From contig CM060184.1 of the NCBI GenBank assembly GCA_030549335.1, positions 39,077,909-39,141,908 of the forward strand: 64,000 bases of DNA, given 5' to 3'. The notes beneath the pieces are model-generated. The model had not been told where the DNA came from. It was given only the letters and a program-made list of their open reading frames with translations, and made no database searches. Position 1 is the stretch's first letter; every line of letters begins with the position of its first letter. This DNA is from Pontederia crassipes. Taxonomy: Eukaryota; Streptophyta; Magnoliopsida; Commelinales; Pontederiaceae. A program made the position numbers and the translations under genes. Shown here piece after piece: positions 28,006 to 39,854 of this stretch.

Positions 28006-28203
28006 CGAAGAGCCAACGAGACCGCGCCGGCGAGGGGGGGGGGGGACGACGAGGTCGCAGAGGGGAGGGGGGGAGGCCCCCCCTTTTGCTGTTCGCCGGC
28101 GCGGGCAAGGGGGGTAGCTCGCCCCCCCTCGCCCGCCGCCGCGAATAGCAAAGGGGGGCCTCACCCCCTCTGCAACCTTCGGCGCGGGCTCGTCGGCTCT
28201 TCG
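28006..28203. repeat. GC-rich hairpin (foldback) of about 200 bp
   Basis: The outer arms read CGAAGAGCCAACGAG on the left and CTCGTCGGCTCTTCG on the right. The pairing continues inward (CAGAGGGG with CCCCTCTG, GCCCCCC with GGGGGGC, CTTTTGCTGTTCG with CGAATAGCAAAG). The whole 198 bp is therefore one imperfect palindrome, in sharp contrast to the AT-rich flanks. Target duplication and family are unclear. Confidence 0.7.
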
Positions 28204-28261
28204 AGAGGGGAAGTATTTTTTTAATATTTTATTATTATTATTTTAATAATAATAATACTTT

Positions 28262-28480
28262 TTATTAATTTGTTGATGTGGCGGTGTCACGTCGAATGAC
28301 TTTCCTGCGTGACAAAGAGAGTGCATCATCACGTCAGCAGACCGACTGGAAAATCGGGTATGCTCGATCGGGAGGGCATTCCATGCAATAACTTTAAGAT
28401 GGAGGACATCACTGTTGTGAAGTTGAAGAGCATCGCTGAGCAAACTTGAAAGTTGGAGGGTATTTGGTGTGATTTACCCT
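28262..28480. mobile_element. one-ended Mutator-like terminus related to 31091-32588
   Basis: It ends GGTGTGATTTACCC and carries the words ATCGCTGAGCAAAC, AAAGTTGGAGGGTATTTGG and the ACGTCAGCAGACC block. The same order is found in the right arm of the palindromic element at 31091-32588. The matching left end was not found, so it is truncated or diverged. Confidence 0.55.
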
Positions 28481-28481
28481 C

Positions 28482-28800
28482 TTATTTTCAGTAAATTTTA
28501 ATTTCTTCGAATGAAACTTCTTTTATTTTTAGCTATACAAATCTTATTGTATAAAAAAAATTGAAAAAAATACTATAATTTCTGTATTCAATCAAACAAA
28601 GGCTCATAATTCCTGCAACTTAATTTAATATATTTTTAGAATTAATATTCATTTATTTTAGGCTAATATAACATTTTTTTTCATAAGATAGCTTATTATT
28701 TATTAAAAATCAGAAAAAACATATATATTATATTTCATAATAACATTTTATATACATGCCCCACCTCGTCCTAAAATTTGGACTGGGTTCGTCCTAAAAT
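28482..28800 (+). repeat. dispersed repeat segment A, copy 2 (partial)
   Basis: It matches 2158-2400 and 38595-38840 (marker CTGTATTCAATCAAACAAAG). It then runs into the CCTCGTCCTAAAATTTGGAC word found at 3090-3110, so it is collinear with the first locus but shorter. The Mutator-like terminus abuts its left edge. Confidence 0.7.
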
Positions 28801-31080
28801 TTGAAAAATAATTATAAATATTTTGTTATCTTATTTTTTTGTTATATCGAATCAATCAAAGTGGTACCTATGAAATAATAAAAAAAGTATTTCTGTAGTG
28901 AAGTAGAAAATATTAAGTTGGTAATTTAACATCCAATTATTCAAATAACAATGGACATTTAACAATATTATTTTCATCCAATCATAATATATACTATTAA
29001 AATTGCAACTAATTAAAGGTTTGTAATTTTTATAAAAAATAAAAGTTTAAGCTATATCTCCCAATAAAATAAAATTTTAGATTAAGATCACGACATTTAT
29101 TTTTAAAATAATGTATATAGATTAAGATTAGTATATATACATTAATGTTAATAAGATTGGCATATTACGATTAAAATTGGTTATTTTTAGGATAAGAATT
29201 TAACATATATTAATTTTATTAAATTATCTATATTAAAAGTTCCAATTTTGGATTAAGTGCGATAATTTTTAACTAATATAAAAGTTTTATTATATGACAC
29301 GTGTCATCATGACATTATGCCATTTGTGGTATTTCGTGCTTTTATCTCTTCTTTTATATAGACTAGTATATTCCCCGCACGATGTGCGAAAAAATTAAAA
29401 ATAAAATTTAACAATTAATTTATATTTTCATATTAATTAATTTAATTATAACTTGATAGATAATTGATGCACTTATTTTTATCCTAACTCTATACTTTCT
29501 TGTATACAAATTATTTAATTAAAATGATAATTTTTAAATACATGTGAAGTATAGAATGATTTCATTATACTATAAAGATTTATGTGCCAATTTTCTTTTA
29601 TGTGGCGCGATGCTATTGTCATTTTAATTTTAATTTTTTATTTAAATTAGGACATTTCAAATAGCAAAAAAAAAAATACGAATACAAATAGATTACATTA
29701 ATATATAATTTTTTAGGAAAAATACTTTCAAGGATCATAAAATGTTTTCTCAATCTAATTTAATCATTTATTCCTAATTATTCTTTATTTTTTATAATAT
29801 GCTTGTTAGTTCATATTTTGTGATCTTTTTTAGTTATTAAATATATGTGACAGCATATCGATATGTCAAATATTGGTATTTACTATATTATTAAGTTAAT
29901 GCACCAATTTCTTTTTTAGTGATATATTATTGGTTATCTTAAATATAAATAAAGTATTACACCAATTTTTCTTTTACCCGGCATGGAATCCTTTTAGCCT
30001 TAGTCATTTATATGAGTTAGGATGTTTGTACATAGCATAAAAATATAAATATTATTTATTTGTTATTTATATAAAGTAAATTATTTTTTTTGAGAAACAA
30101 AATACTTTTTGTCTTGTTTATTTTAATGGGTTTTAAAATAATTTGTAACTTTTAATTAGTTACAAATGCTTTAATTCATAATAAATGGAGCGCTTACTAA
30201 TTGTTTGTTTAAATTACTAATTAAACTCGAAATTTGATAAAATTATAAAAAAGAAAATTTCAATAAAATTACTCACTCAAAATGCATGTACCTCAGGTAG
30301 AAATAATCAATGTTATAGTAAAATGATCATGCGTGAATTATAAAGTAAAATGTACATGTCATGCCACTTTCAAATTAGTTACCGAATAATTAGATAAATT
30401 TTATAACTGAAATGAACATCAATATTAAAATTTTACTTTGGAGAATATCATATGTGGCATCATACCACTCTCATAAATATTAAATGCAATTTTTAATTCT
30501 TAACATATTTTTATTAGATAATTTTATTTTCATAGTTTCTATTGTTTAACTGAAAAAAAAATCTATGTTAAAAAATTATTATAGGAGGGCTCCATCAAAA
30601 AGTTTTTTTTTAATTCAAGCGAAACTAACTGCAATTTTTTTAGTTAATGACTAATCATTCACTCAACATTAAAATATATTAATATTTTAATTAATCTAAT
30701 GGAGACAATTCAATAGTTTAGAAAGTGCCTCTCCTTGATCACTATCTTCTCTTCAATAATTTATGGATATATTTTTTTGTATAATACATACATATAAAAA
30801 TGTTTATCGAAGCTGGTTTAGAGGAAAAAAAAATCAAGTTGAGAAATAAGATGAGGAATCAGAGACATATATGCACCCTTCTCAATACACACCCATTTAA
30901 AAAAAACAGTGAGCTATATATATAACATCCATTAGTGAAAATTGTATGTGTGCAAAGCATATGATAATGACAATTAATTTAAAACATAAGCAAATACAAA
31001 TAGTAAACATGCCAAGGGTAATGTTATACAATTGCGCCCTCACATTCTGAACCTTACCACCTAAATCATCTATCATAAAA
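28801..31080. other. AT-rich intergenic DNA, possible Helitron-like end at about 29363-29390
   Basis: No gene is visible. At 29363-29390 the minus strand reads a short hairpin CGCACATCGTGCG followed by GGGAATATACTAGT, which resembles a Helitron 3' end (hairpin then CTAG before T). A related word lies at 33464-33490 and on the plus strand at 50617-50642. The other ends were not found. Confidence 0.35.
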
Positions 31081-31090
31081 GATTAAATGA

Positions 31091-32588
31091 GGGTAAATTA
31101 CACCAAATGCCCTTCAACTTTAAGGTTTCCTCAGCGATACCCTCCAACTTCACTTTGTAACACAAATGCCCTTCATCTCTTAACGCATTTCACTCGATGC
31201 CCTCTTTACCTGGGATAGTCGGTTTTTCAATTTTTCATCGATGTGGCATCCACGTGGCTATCTCCTCTCTCCTCCACGCAAATAGTCGTCCGACGTAGCA
31301 TGCTCCGATGTGGCACATAGAATTACATCAATGCCCTCCAACTTTAAGGTTTGCTCAGCGATACCCTTCAACTTCACTTTGTAACACAAATGCCCTTCAT
31401 CTTTTAATACATTTCACCCCGATGCCCTCTTTACCTGGGACAGTCGATTTTTCGATATTTTTGTCGACGTAGCGTCCACGTGGTCATCTCATCTCTCCTC
31501 CATGCAAATAGCCGTCCGACGTAGCATGCTCCGACGTGGCACTATATATTAAACCATCTTACTTATCGTAAGTTGACCCACTCACTGTTAAATTATTTTC
31601 TTATTTCTCTCTTTATCGTCGTTCGCATGAAACCTCCTTCACCATTCGCACTCCTTCGTCGTTCGCTCTTCTTCATCGTTCGCCTCCTTCATCATTCACT
31701 TTTTGTGTTCGTCGGCGTTGTCTTTGTCCAAATTAGTGTAATTTTATGTGCATTTGGTGAGCAAACTTTAAAGTTAGAGTACACTTGCCCTCTTTACCTA
31801 GGACAGTCGGCTTCTCGATTTTTCATCGACGTGACGTTCACGTGGTCATCTCCTCTCTCTTCCACACAAATAGTCGTCCGACATGGCACTGCTCCGACAT
31901 GACACATAAAATTACACCAAATATTCTTCAACTTTAAAGTTTGCTCACCAAATGCACATAAAATTACACCAATTTAGGCAAAGACGACGCCGATGAACGC
32001 GAAAAGTGAATGATGAAGGAGGCGAACGACGAAGAAAAGCGAACGACGAAGGATGTTTCATACGAACGACGACAAAGAGGGAAATAAGAAAATAATTTAA
32101 CAGTGAGTTGGTCAACTTACGGTAAGTAAGATGGTTTAATATGTGGTGCCACGTCGGAGCGTGCTACGTCGGACGGCTATTTGTATGGAGGAGAGATGAG
32201 ATGACCACGTGGACGCTACGTCGACAAAAAATCGAAAAACCTGACTGTCCCAGGTAAAGAGGGCATCGGGTGAAATGTACTAAAAGATGAAGGGCATTTG
32301 TGTTACAAAGTGAAGTTGAAGGATATCGCTGAGCAAACCTTAAAGTTGAAGGGCATTGATGTAATTTTATGTGTCACGTCGGAGCATGCCACGTCGGACG
32401 ACTATTTGCATGGAGGAGAGAGGAGATGGCCACGTGGATGCCACGTCGACGAAAAACTGACTATCCCAGGTAAAGAGAGCATCGAGTGAAACGCGTTAAG
32501 AGATGAAGGACATTTGTGTTACAAAGTGAAATTGGAAGATATCGCTGAGGAAATCTTAAAGTTGGAGGACATTTGGTGTAATTTACTC
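31091..32588. mobile_element. palindromic Mutator-like element (foldback MULE)
   Basis: The element starts GGGTAAATTACACCAAATG and ends with its inverse, CATTTGGTGTAATTTACTC. It is flanked by the 10-bp duplication GATTAAATGA (31081-31090 and 32589-32598), in the 8-11 bp range of Mutator-like elements. Nearly the whole 1498 bp is an inverted repeat with arms of about 0.7 kb. Each arm carries two direct copies of a roughly 230-bp unit containing CAGCGATA, TTTGTAACACAAATGCCC or its inverse, and ACGTGG-type words. The inner part of each arm has a repeated TTCGTCGTTCG-type block. There is no transposase. A transcript through it could form a long hairpin RNA (inference). A related one-ended copy lies at 28262-28480. 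Confidence 0.88.
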
Positions 32589-32598
32589 GATTAAATGA

Positions 32599-35309
32599 AT
32601 ATCATGTTAACAACTAAAATGATAAAAAATAAAATAATTATAACAACAATATCTAAGATAAGGAGAGAGAGAGACTGGGTGTTTGACGTAGGAAAAAAAT
32701 TGAGAGAGAGTGTGGGGGGGGGGGGGGGGGGGTGAAATTGTGGGAGTGGGAGAGGGAGAGGGCAGGTGGGTATAATCATCACAATCTAGACAACTTCATA
32801 TCTCGAAAAATTTTAACATTTAATAAAACTAATTTGCAAACCCACCCAAAAAAAACTCTCACAAAAAAATTTGACTTGCAGTTTCATATTAAAAAAAAGT
32901 ATGTATAGTTTATGCATATAAATAATAAATAAATATTTAATAGAAATGTGGCTTTCGGTTGCATCCAATAATATCATAATTAAATTTAAAACTAAGTTAT
33001 TTAATATCTTTCATAATTAATCATTAAAAAATCTTTTTGATATTAATTATATATTAATATTAAATATAATATAGATAAATAACTTTCATGTTTAAATAAG
33101 TAATTAATTGTCAATCAAGATATAAATTTTATCTCAATTTTAAAATAATAATAAATTATTGACATAATGTTATCCTGAAATGTTTCACCTTCCATAAACT
33201 ATGTAAGAAAAAAAATTATGCTTTTTTAATTATAAGGATACTACCTAAAAATATTTTTTAAGCATGTAAAATAAGTTGCCGGAAAATCTTTTTCCCTACT
33301 AAACAATCGTCCACTCAAAAGTTTATAATAACATATTAAGTTTTAATTAATTGTAATGCTTATAGATTTTAATTAGTTATAAATTCTAAAGGACACATGT
33401 CATCATAACAAAGTGTCAAATATAATTCTCTCGTGGATAGTACTCTCCTTTTAATATCGTACTAGTATAATGCTTGCACGACGCGTAGATGGATGATACA
33501 AAATTAGACGAATAATAAGTTTATAAAATAAATAAATATTAATTAAATATATTTTAAAATTACTTAAAGAATATAATAATTATAAAATAAAGAAATAATT
33601 TATTAATTTTTCCAATTACCTTTGTGTCTCATTTATTTTATTGTTTTTTTAAAAAAATTATTCTACTAAAATGCATAATAGGGAAGAAGTCCTGTACAAA
33701 TGGTAAACTATATAATAAAATTATCTTAGACAGTAAAAATTTCTCGGTATGATGATATACTTAACCAAAAACTAAAAAGAATAATTTAATTCAAGTTTGA
33801 CTAAATGATTAGTAGATCATTTTTCATAGGCAATATCCTCTACCATGAATAACGCCGGATTCCATGTCTGGATTGATATTAAATTAAATGAGTTAATATC
33901 AATTAATATATTAAGTTAACATAGCCACGTCTAGTATTAGTTTATTTAACTACTTTAGAATTATTATAACCAGTTTCTTGCTACAAATACATTTAGTAAT
34001 TATAATAGTTAATTTAAATAGCATCTCAAGAATAATACCCATATCTAATATTATGAATTGAACAAATTTTATGAGTATACCCTAGTGGTTAAGAAAAATA
34101 AATTGTTATGAACAGATATTATATAAAATGAATCATTTAAAAGGAAAATATAGCATCAATAACTTTAGATAGAGGCATGGAATGCCATAGTTAAAAATTT
34201 AAAATATATGATAATTCACTTATGAGAAATTAATGGCACAAATATAGTAGTAAATAAATAAATAATAAACTACATACACTAATAATGCTTCAAGAAAAAT
34301 AAAATATATTTAGATGGTATATACAAATATGGAAATGCTTAAGCAAAAAATAGGAAGAATTACTTATGAGAAATAAATGCATAATAATTCTCACTGAAAA
34401 ATTAATGGCACAAATATAGAAGAAAAAAAATACTATAAAAACTATTGTGTTTGTACTCTACAATACTTTAAGAAGAAACATAAATTATATCAAAATGCCA
34501 TACACATATAATAATGCTTAAAAGACAAATATAAGGATTGTTATAATAAAAAAAAACATGTTATGGTAGTGTTCTAAAACATCTTAAAAGGGTTCCTCTG
34601 CAAAGAACTAATTCAAAGAAAAAAATGATAGATATGAAAGTGCTGAAAAGCAAACTAAAAGGATTCTCTTAAAAAACAACTAATAAAAATATCTAAATGT
34701 TTGTTGGGTTAGAGCACAAAAAGCACTTAAATTCGTGAACCATGACATGACGTCCAATATCTATCGATGTTGGCAAGACATGTGTTTGAGAGTATTTATA
34801 GGCTGTCATGAACGATTAAGTTCAGTTACATATTGTCTTAGTGGTTTTATTCGTATTGAAGTTAGATTTTGCCATTGGTAGTGGATAGTTATGGATTATT
34901 ATTAACCATTTCCAATAAGTGATAGCATTTTTTTATTGTTAACTTATTCGTAAGTTACAAAGTTAATTATTTTACATGCTTGGTAATATTTATTTAAAAT
35001 TGTGGCTAACTTCTTATGAAAAAAAGTACTTGCTATCTTGTTTTTAACCCACGTTACTTTTATATCCATTACAATACTCATGTTCAATGAGGAAATTAAC
35101 AATTAAACATAATATGATTTAACTGCTGAACATGTCGCATGATATATAAATATCTCCTTACTTACTACTATTTTTTAAAAATATAGCATGCATATGCAAT
35201 AGATAATATACCTTTTACTCTCGAAGAAATAATAAAATTGTTAGAAAAAGAAGACATGGAACTAATATTTATTTTCTTATTCAATTCTTTTAATAAGTAT
35301 ATAATTTCT
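32599..35309. other. AT-rich intergenic DNA with G-run and possible Helitron-like end
   Basis: A run of about 20 G lies near 32714-32733, within a purine-rich tract. A short TAGTATAATGCTTGCACGAC word at 33464-33483 resembles the end at 29363. No gene is visible in the rest. Confidence 0.4.
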
Positions 35310-36960
35310 CACTACAAGAAAATGATGAATTTGCGAGGACATTTTTCGAAGGAAATGAATTCTTCTCATTTATTGACGGCAGTTGCGACGAATACGAAAC
35401 TCCTTCCGAATTACTGAAGGCCAAAACATCATTCGCTATTACGGACGGAAAACACCCGTCGATAAATTATCGACGGGTATAGCCTTCAAAATTACCGATG
35501 AAACTTCCGTCGGAAATTTCGAAGGAAATACCCGTCGGTAATTATATTTATAATAATATATATAATATAAATATATATTCAGTATTTTATTATCAAATTA
35601 TTATTTTATTTATCGAAGGATACTGCCTTCGAAATTATCGAAGGATTTGAAATCCGTCGATAATTTTGAAGGATATTACCCATCGGTAATTACCGAAGGA
35701 AAATGCCTTCGAAATTATCGAAGGATTTGCATCCATCGGTAATTTCAAAGGCATTATCTTTCAGTAATATATATAATAATATTATTATTAAATATTAATA
35801 GTAGTATATGTATTGATATTAATTATATATATCCTTCTAAATTAATTATATGTTATATTATAAATATTTTATGAAAATGGAATAAAGAGACGTGTTATAT
35901 TTTAAACATTAATAATATACTATTTTGTTTACCGAAGGGTGGTGCCTTCGTAATTACCGAAGGATTTAGCATCCGTCGATAATTTTGAAGAACATTACCC
36001 GTCTCATCCTTCGGTAATTTCGAAGGCACTATCCTTCGGTAATATATATAATAATAATATTATTAAACATTAATAATAGTATATGTATTGATACTAATTA
36101 TATATATTAATATATATAATTATAATCATTAGTAATATTATTTTATATTATAAATATTTTATAAAAATGGAATAAAGAGATGTGTTATATTATAAATATT
36201 AATAATATACTATTTATTTACCGAAGGATGGTGCCTTCGAAATTATCGAAGAATTTAGCATCCGTCGGTAATTTCGAAGGACATCACCCGTCGATAATTA
36301 TGAAGAGTATTACCCGTCGATAATTTCGAAGAACATTATCCGTCGGTAATTACTAAAGGAAAATACCTTCGAAATTACCGAAGGATTTGCATCCATCAAT
36401 AATTTCGAAGGCGTTATCCTTCGATAATTAAAATAGTATAATTTATTAACAATATATATAATATTGTTATTAAACATTAATAATATTTATAATATAATAT
36501 TATGATTATTAATATTTTTAGTCGTATATGTTAATATATATAATATTATAGTGTTTAATAATAAAATTTCTTATATAAATATTGATAAAAATACTATTAT
36601 TTTATTTATCGACGGATATTTCCGTCGAAATTATCGACAGATACTATATCCTTCGATAATTCTGAAGAAAATATCCACCGCAAATTCTAATTTTATCCCG
36701 CCTAATTTTCCCCCCTCTCGCGCTCTCCACTCTCCCTATATTAGCCCCTCCACCCTCATAATTTTCCATTCTATCTCTCCTCCTCTTCCCCTCTCTATCT
36801 CTCCCCCTCTCTATCTCTCCCATGGCGGCGCACCAACTCCGGCGGTAGCAGCAACTCTGACGGTGGCAACTCCCGACTTCGGTGATTCCGGCCGCCGGCC
36901 GCCCTCACCGACTCCCTCTCTATTTCTCCCTTCTCGCTCCGGTCACACTGGGCGTATTTT
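35310..36960 (+). mobile_element. CACTA-type (En/Spm) transposon 5' end with long subterminal array
   Basis: It begins CACTACAAGAAAATGATG at 35310. From about 35350 to 36660 it carries dozens of copies, in both orientations, of a word like CCTTCGGTAAT / ATTACCGAAGG, grouped in clusters separated by AT-rich spacers. A spacer-plus-cluster unit of about 276 bp is repeated near 35768 and 36044, with a third partial copy near 36420. In En/Spm elements such words bind the element's own protein. After 36680 a CT-rich leader and an ATG at 36821 (MAAHQLRR, then a stop) may be the old start of the transposon gene. No transposase or opposite end was found. Confidence 0.65.
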
Positions 36961-38224
36961 TTATTTTTTTATGATTAAATATTTTATGATTAAAAAAATG
37001 CTGGTTAAATATTTTTTTTATGATTGTATTTTTTATTTCAGTAGTTATCTAATGGATAGAATTATTTTGATTCAGTTTCCATAATGGATATAATTAGTTA
37101 GTTAACAGGTAAGTTACATTATATGTTCTCATGTTAGCTATAACCAAAATCAAATATTTGCAGAATAAAAATGATAACACATCAACAGTTAAATAATATC
37201 TACAATTATGATTAAAGAAATATAATTTTTAATAATATCATATCAACAATTTTAAATATACTTATATTTTATTTATCAAAAGTTATTTGAAAACTGACTT
37301 CGCACATTATATTTTTAATTGGAAAAAGATGTGTTTTAATCATGTGGGATCATAGGTTTCATTAACTATATATAAATTTATAATATTTAAATCATTATGT
37401 TGTAAAGATGATTTATATAACAGTATATACTTATCATAACTATCTACTAATTTTTAAAATCTATATTTAATATTATTATGGACACTTGTCATTATGCACT
37501 TATGTCAAGTGTCAACTTCTCATTGCAAACTTCTTTGCTTTTAATATAGTATAGATAAATATAGATTATTTTCTTAATTAGGAGACATCAATGATGAATT
37601 ATTTTTATAATTTTAACATAAATCACGACAAATTTTATCAAATCTAACGAATCTTTTGAGAGGACGAGAGGATACACAAATTAAATTTACCAAATAAAAA
37701 TCCTACTTATAATCATATCATATTTCCCTTTAAATTTAATCTTTTTTTACTTTTATTAGCTTATATAACAAACTTTTACCTTATATAACAAAATTTTATT
37801 ATTACCTTATATAAAATATGAGGTTGGGATTATTAATTTAAAATTTATTATTTTATTACATGACATGTGTCATCGTGTTATTTAAAAATTAATAATGACA
37901 TAATTATGTATTTAAAAATTATTAAAAGTATTTTAATATTTAAAGACGACTTCATATAAAAAAATAAATAAATCACATCATTTAAAAAAAAATGTCGGAA
38001 TACATTGTAAATATAACCAATGATTTACATATATTTTTTCTATAATAAAAATTGGCTAATTTGAATTGATGATTTTTCTAAAATGACACAGAAAACAATA
38101 TTCGAATATAAAATTATAGAATTAAGTATAAATTTTTTTATTCAAACAAAAGACACTAACATTTATTCGAAACTTAAATTATTTTTAACTGAATTTTCTT
38201 TTGTTAGACTTTATATGACAAACT
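36961..38224. other. AT-rich intergenic DNA, nothing recognised
   Basis: No gene or element border is visible. A GACACTTGTCATTATG word near 37484 resembles words at 29297 and 33390, hinting at another dispersed repeat. Confidence 0.45.
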
Positions 38225-38970
38225 TTTTATTTTAAGATTGTTTTTTCTATTTATTGAGAAAAATACTATAATAATAAATTTATTATGTTATATTTTAATA
38301 TTTCATATTCTAAGCTTAAATTCTTGAGAGATAATAATTGCTATTTCGTCTATAAAATGAGCAATTATGAAATTAATTAATATTAATATCATATTAATTA
38401 TTATTCCTGAAATAATTGAAAATTGAAGTCTTCTACTTTTATTCAAATTAAATTAAATTTTATGTATTTAATCTACATGTATTTTTTGTTATAAAAATCT
38501 TATTATATAATGAAATTTGAAAAATCTATCATAAAAGAGTTTGATTAAAATAACAAATATAATTATAAATTGTACCATAATTTTTTGAAAATAAATACTC
38601 CTATTTTCAGTAAAATTTAATTTATTAGAATCAAACTTCTTTTATTCTTTTACAAATCTTATTGAATAATGAAATTTGAAAAATACTATAATTTCTGTAT
38701 TCAATCAAACAAAGGTCAGAATTCTAGCTACTTAAATTTAATGTATTTTTTAGAATTAATATTCATTTATTTTAGGTTTATATAACAAAATTTTTGTCAT
38801 AAGATAGCCAATTATTTATTAAAAAATCATAAAAAGCAAAAATATATTATATTTTATATTTCGTAATAAGTTTTATTAGAATTAGAATTAGAATTAGGAA
38901 ATAACATTACAGAGAAAGTTTAAAATAATTTTATATATCTTAGCTTTCTCCATGTAATTAGATGTGCTAA
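38225..38970 (+). repeat. dispersed repeat segment A, copy 3
   Basis: It matches 1796-2530 along nearly its full length in the same orientation. Segment B follows it here, whereas segment B precedes it in the first locus. Confidence 0.75.
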
Positions 38971-38984
38971 GAATTTTTTTGAGG

Positions 38985-39500
38985 ATTAATGGAATGATAA
39001 TTAATTTGAATATTTGTTTAATCACTGAATATTTGAGTGGCAATTGAAAAAAAATAAATTTAATTCAGTTAGGCAAACCCCTTTTTAACAAAAAGAAAAA
39101 AAAGACGACTAAGGAACCGACCCAAACTAGGTTCAATAGAAAAATCGCTCAGCCTTTTTAAATTGCAGCATATATAGAATAAACAATATATTTGATGAAG
39201 GAGCGTGGAAGAGTAGAAAGGGCATGAAATAAATAATCAAGCTCTAACAATAAGAAATGTGCATTTAAATCGTAAAGAAATGTCGAGAAAAGAGAATAAT
39301 GTTGTATTTAATGATTTAAGACAACAAAAATAAAAATTAAATTATTACAAATAATATATTTTGACAATAAGAAAACATTTTATTACTGCTTAATTATCTT
39401 GAAACGATGATTCAATTCCAATGCCCTTTCAGTTTATATATACTTTAAGTCATACTATATTTTCAAATGAATAAAAAATAATAATAAAATATTTTAATCT
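38985..39500 (+). repeat. dispersed repeat segment B, copy 2
   Basis: It matches 1280-1795, including the GGAACCGACCCAAACTAGG and GGAGCGTGGAAGAGTAGAAA words. It ends about 350 bases from the 3' side of the CYSTM gene and may overlap its far 3' flank. Confidence 0.75.
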
Positions 39501-39854
39501 GACCAAGTTCAATTAAGTTGATACAACATAACATAACATAACAATGCAATGCACATAATATAAAAGAGTAAAGGGCAGAGAAAGAAACTGACTGCAACCA
39601 ATAGCCATAATGTTAATTCAGCAAATGAGAGTCTTCACGTCTCTCCTGTTTTCAAAGGGATAAAAGCTAAAATATTAATTCCGAAATGGAAACCAAACAT
39701 CCAAACTCGAGAAGTTTCGCCTTACAATTTAGAAGGGCAAGCAAAAAATGTGAGGAAGATATATTTTAAGTTAACCATCATCCACAAATTCCACTGGCAA
39801 GATGAATGAATGAAACACGAGTCCGCATGGTAGATGACCCACACCACCAAGTCT

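Noticed and set aside
31573-31902. Open frame of 109 codons inside the palindromic Mutator-like element
   Set aside because: It lies in an inverted arm with repeated TTCGTCG-type words, and its inverse copy is also partly open; there is no domain and it is likely open by chance.
36551-37084. 177-codon open frame after the CACTA subterminal array
   Set aside because: The translation is AT-rich low complexity followed by a CT-rich leader; no transposase or other domain is visible.
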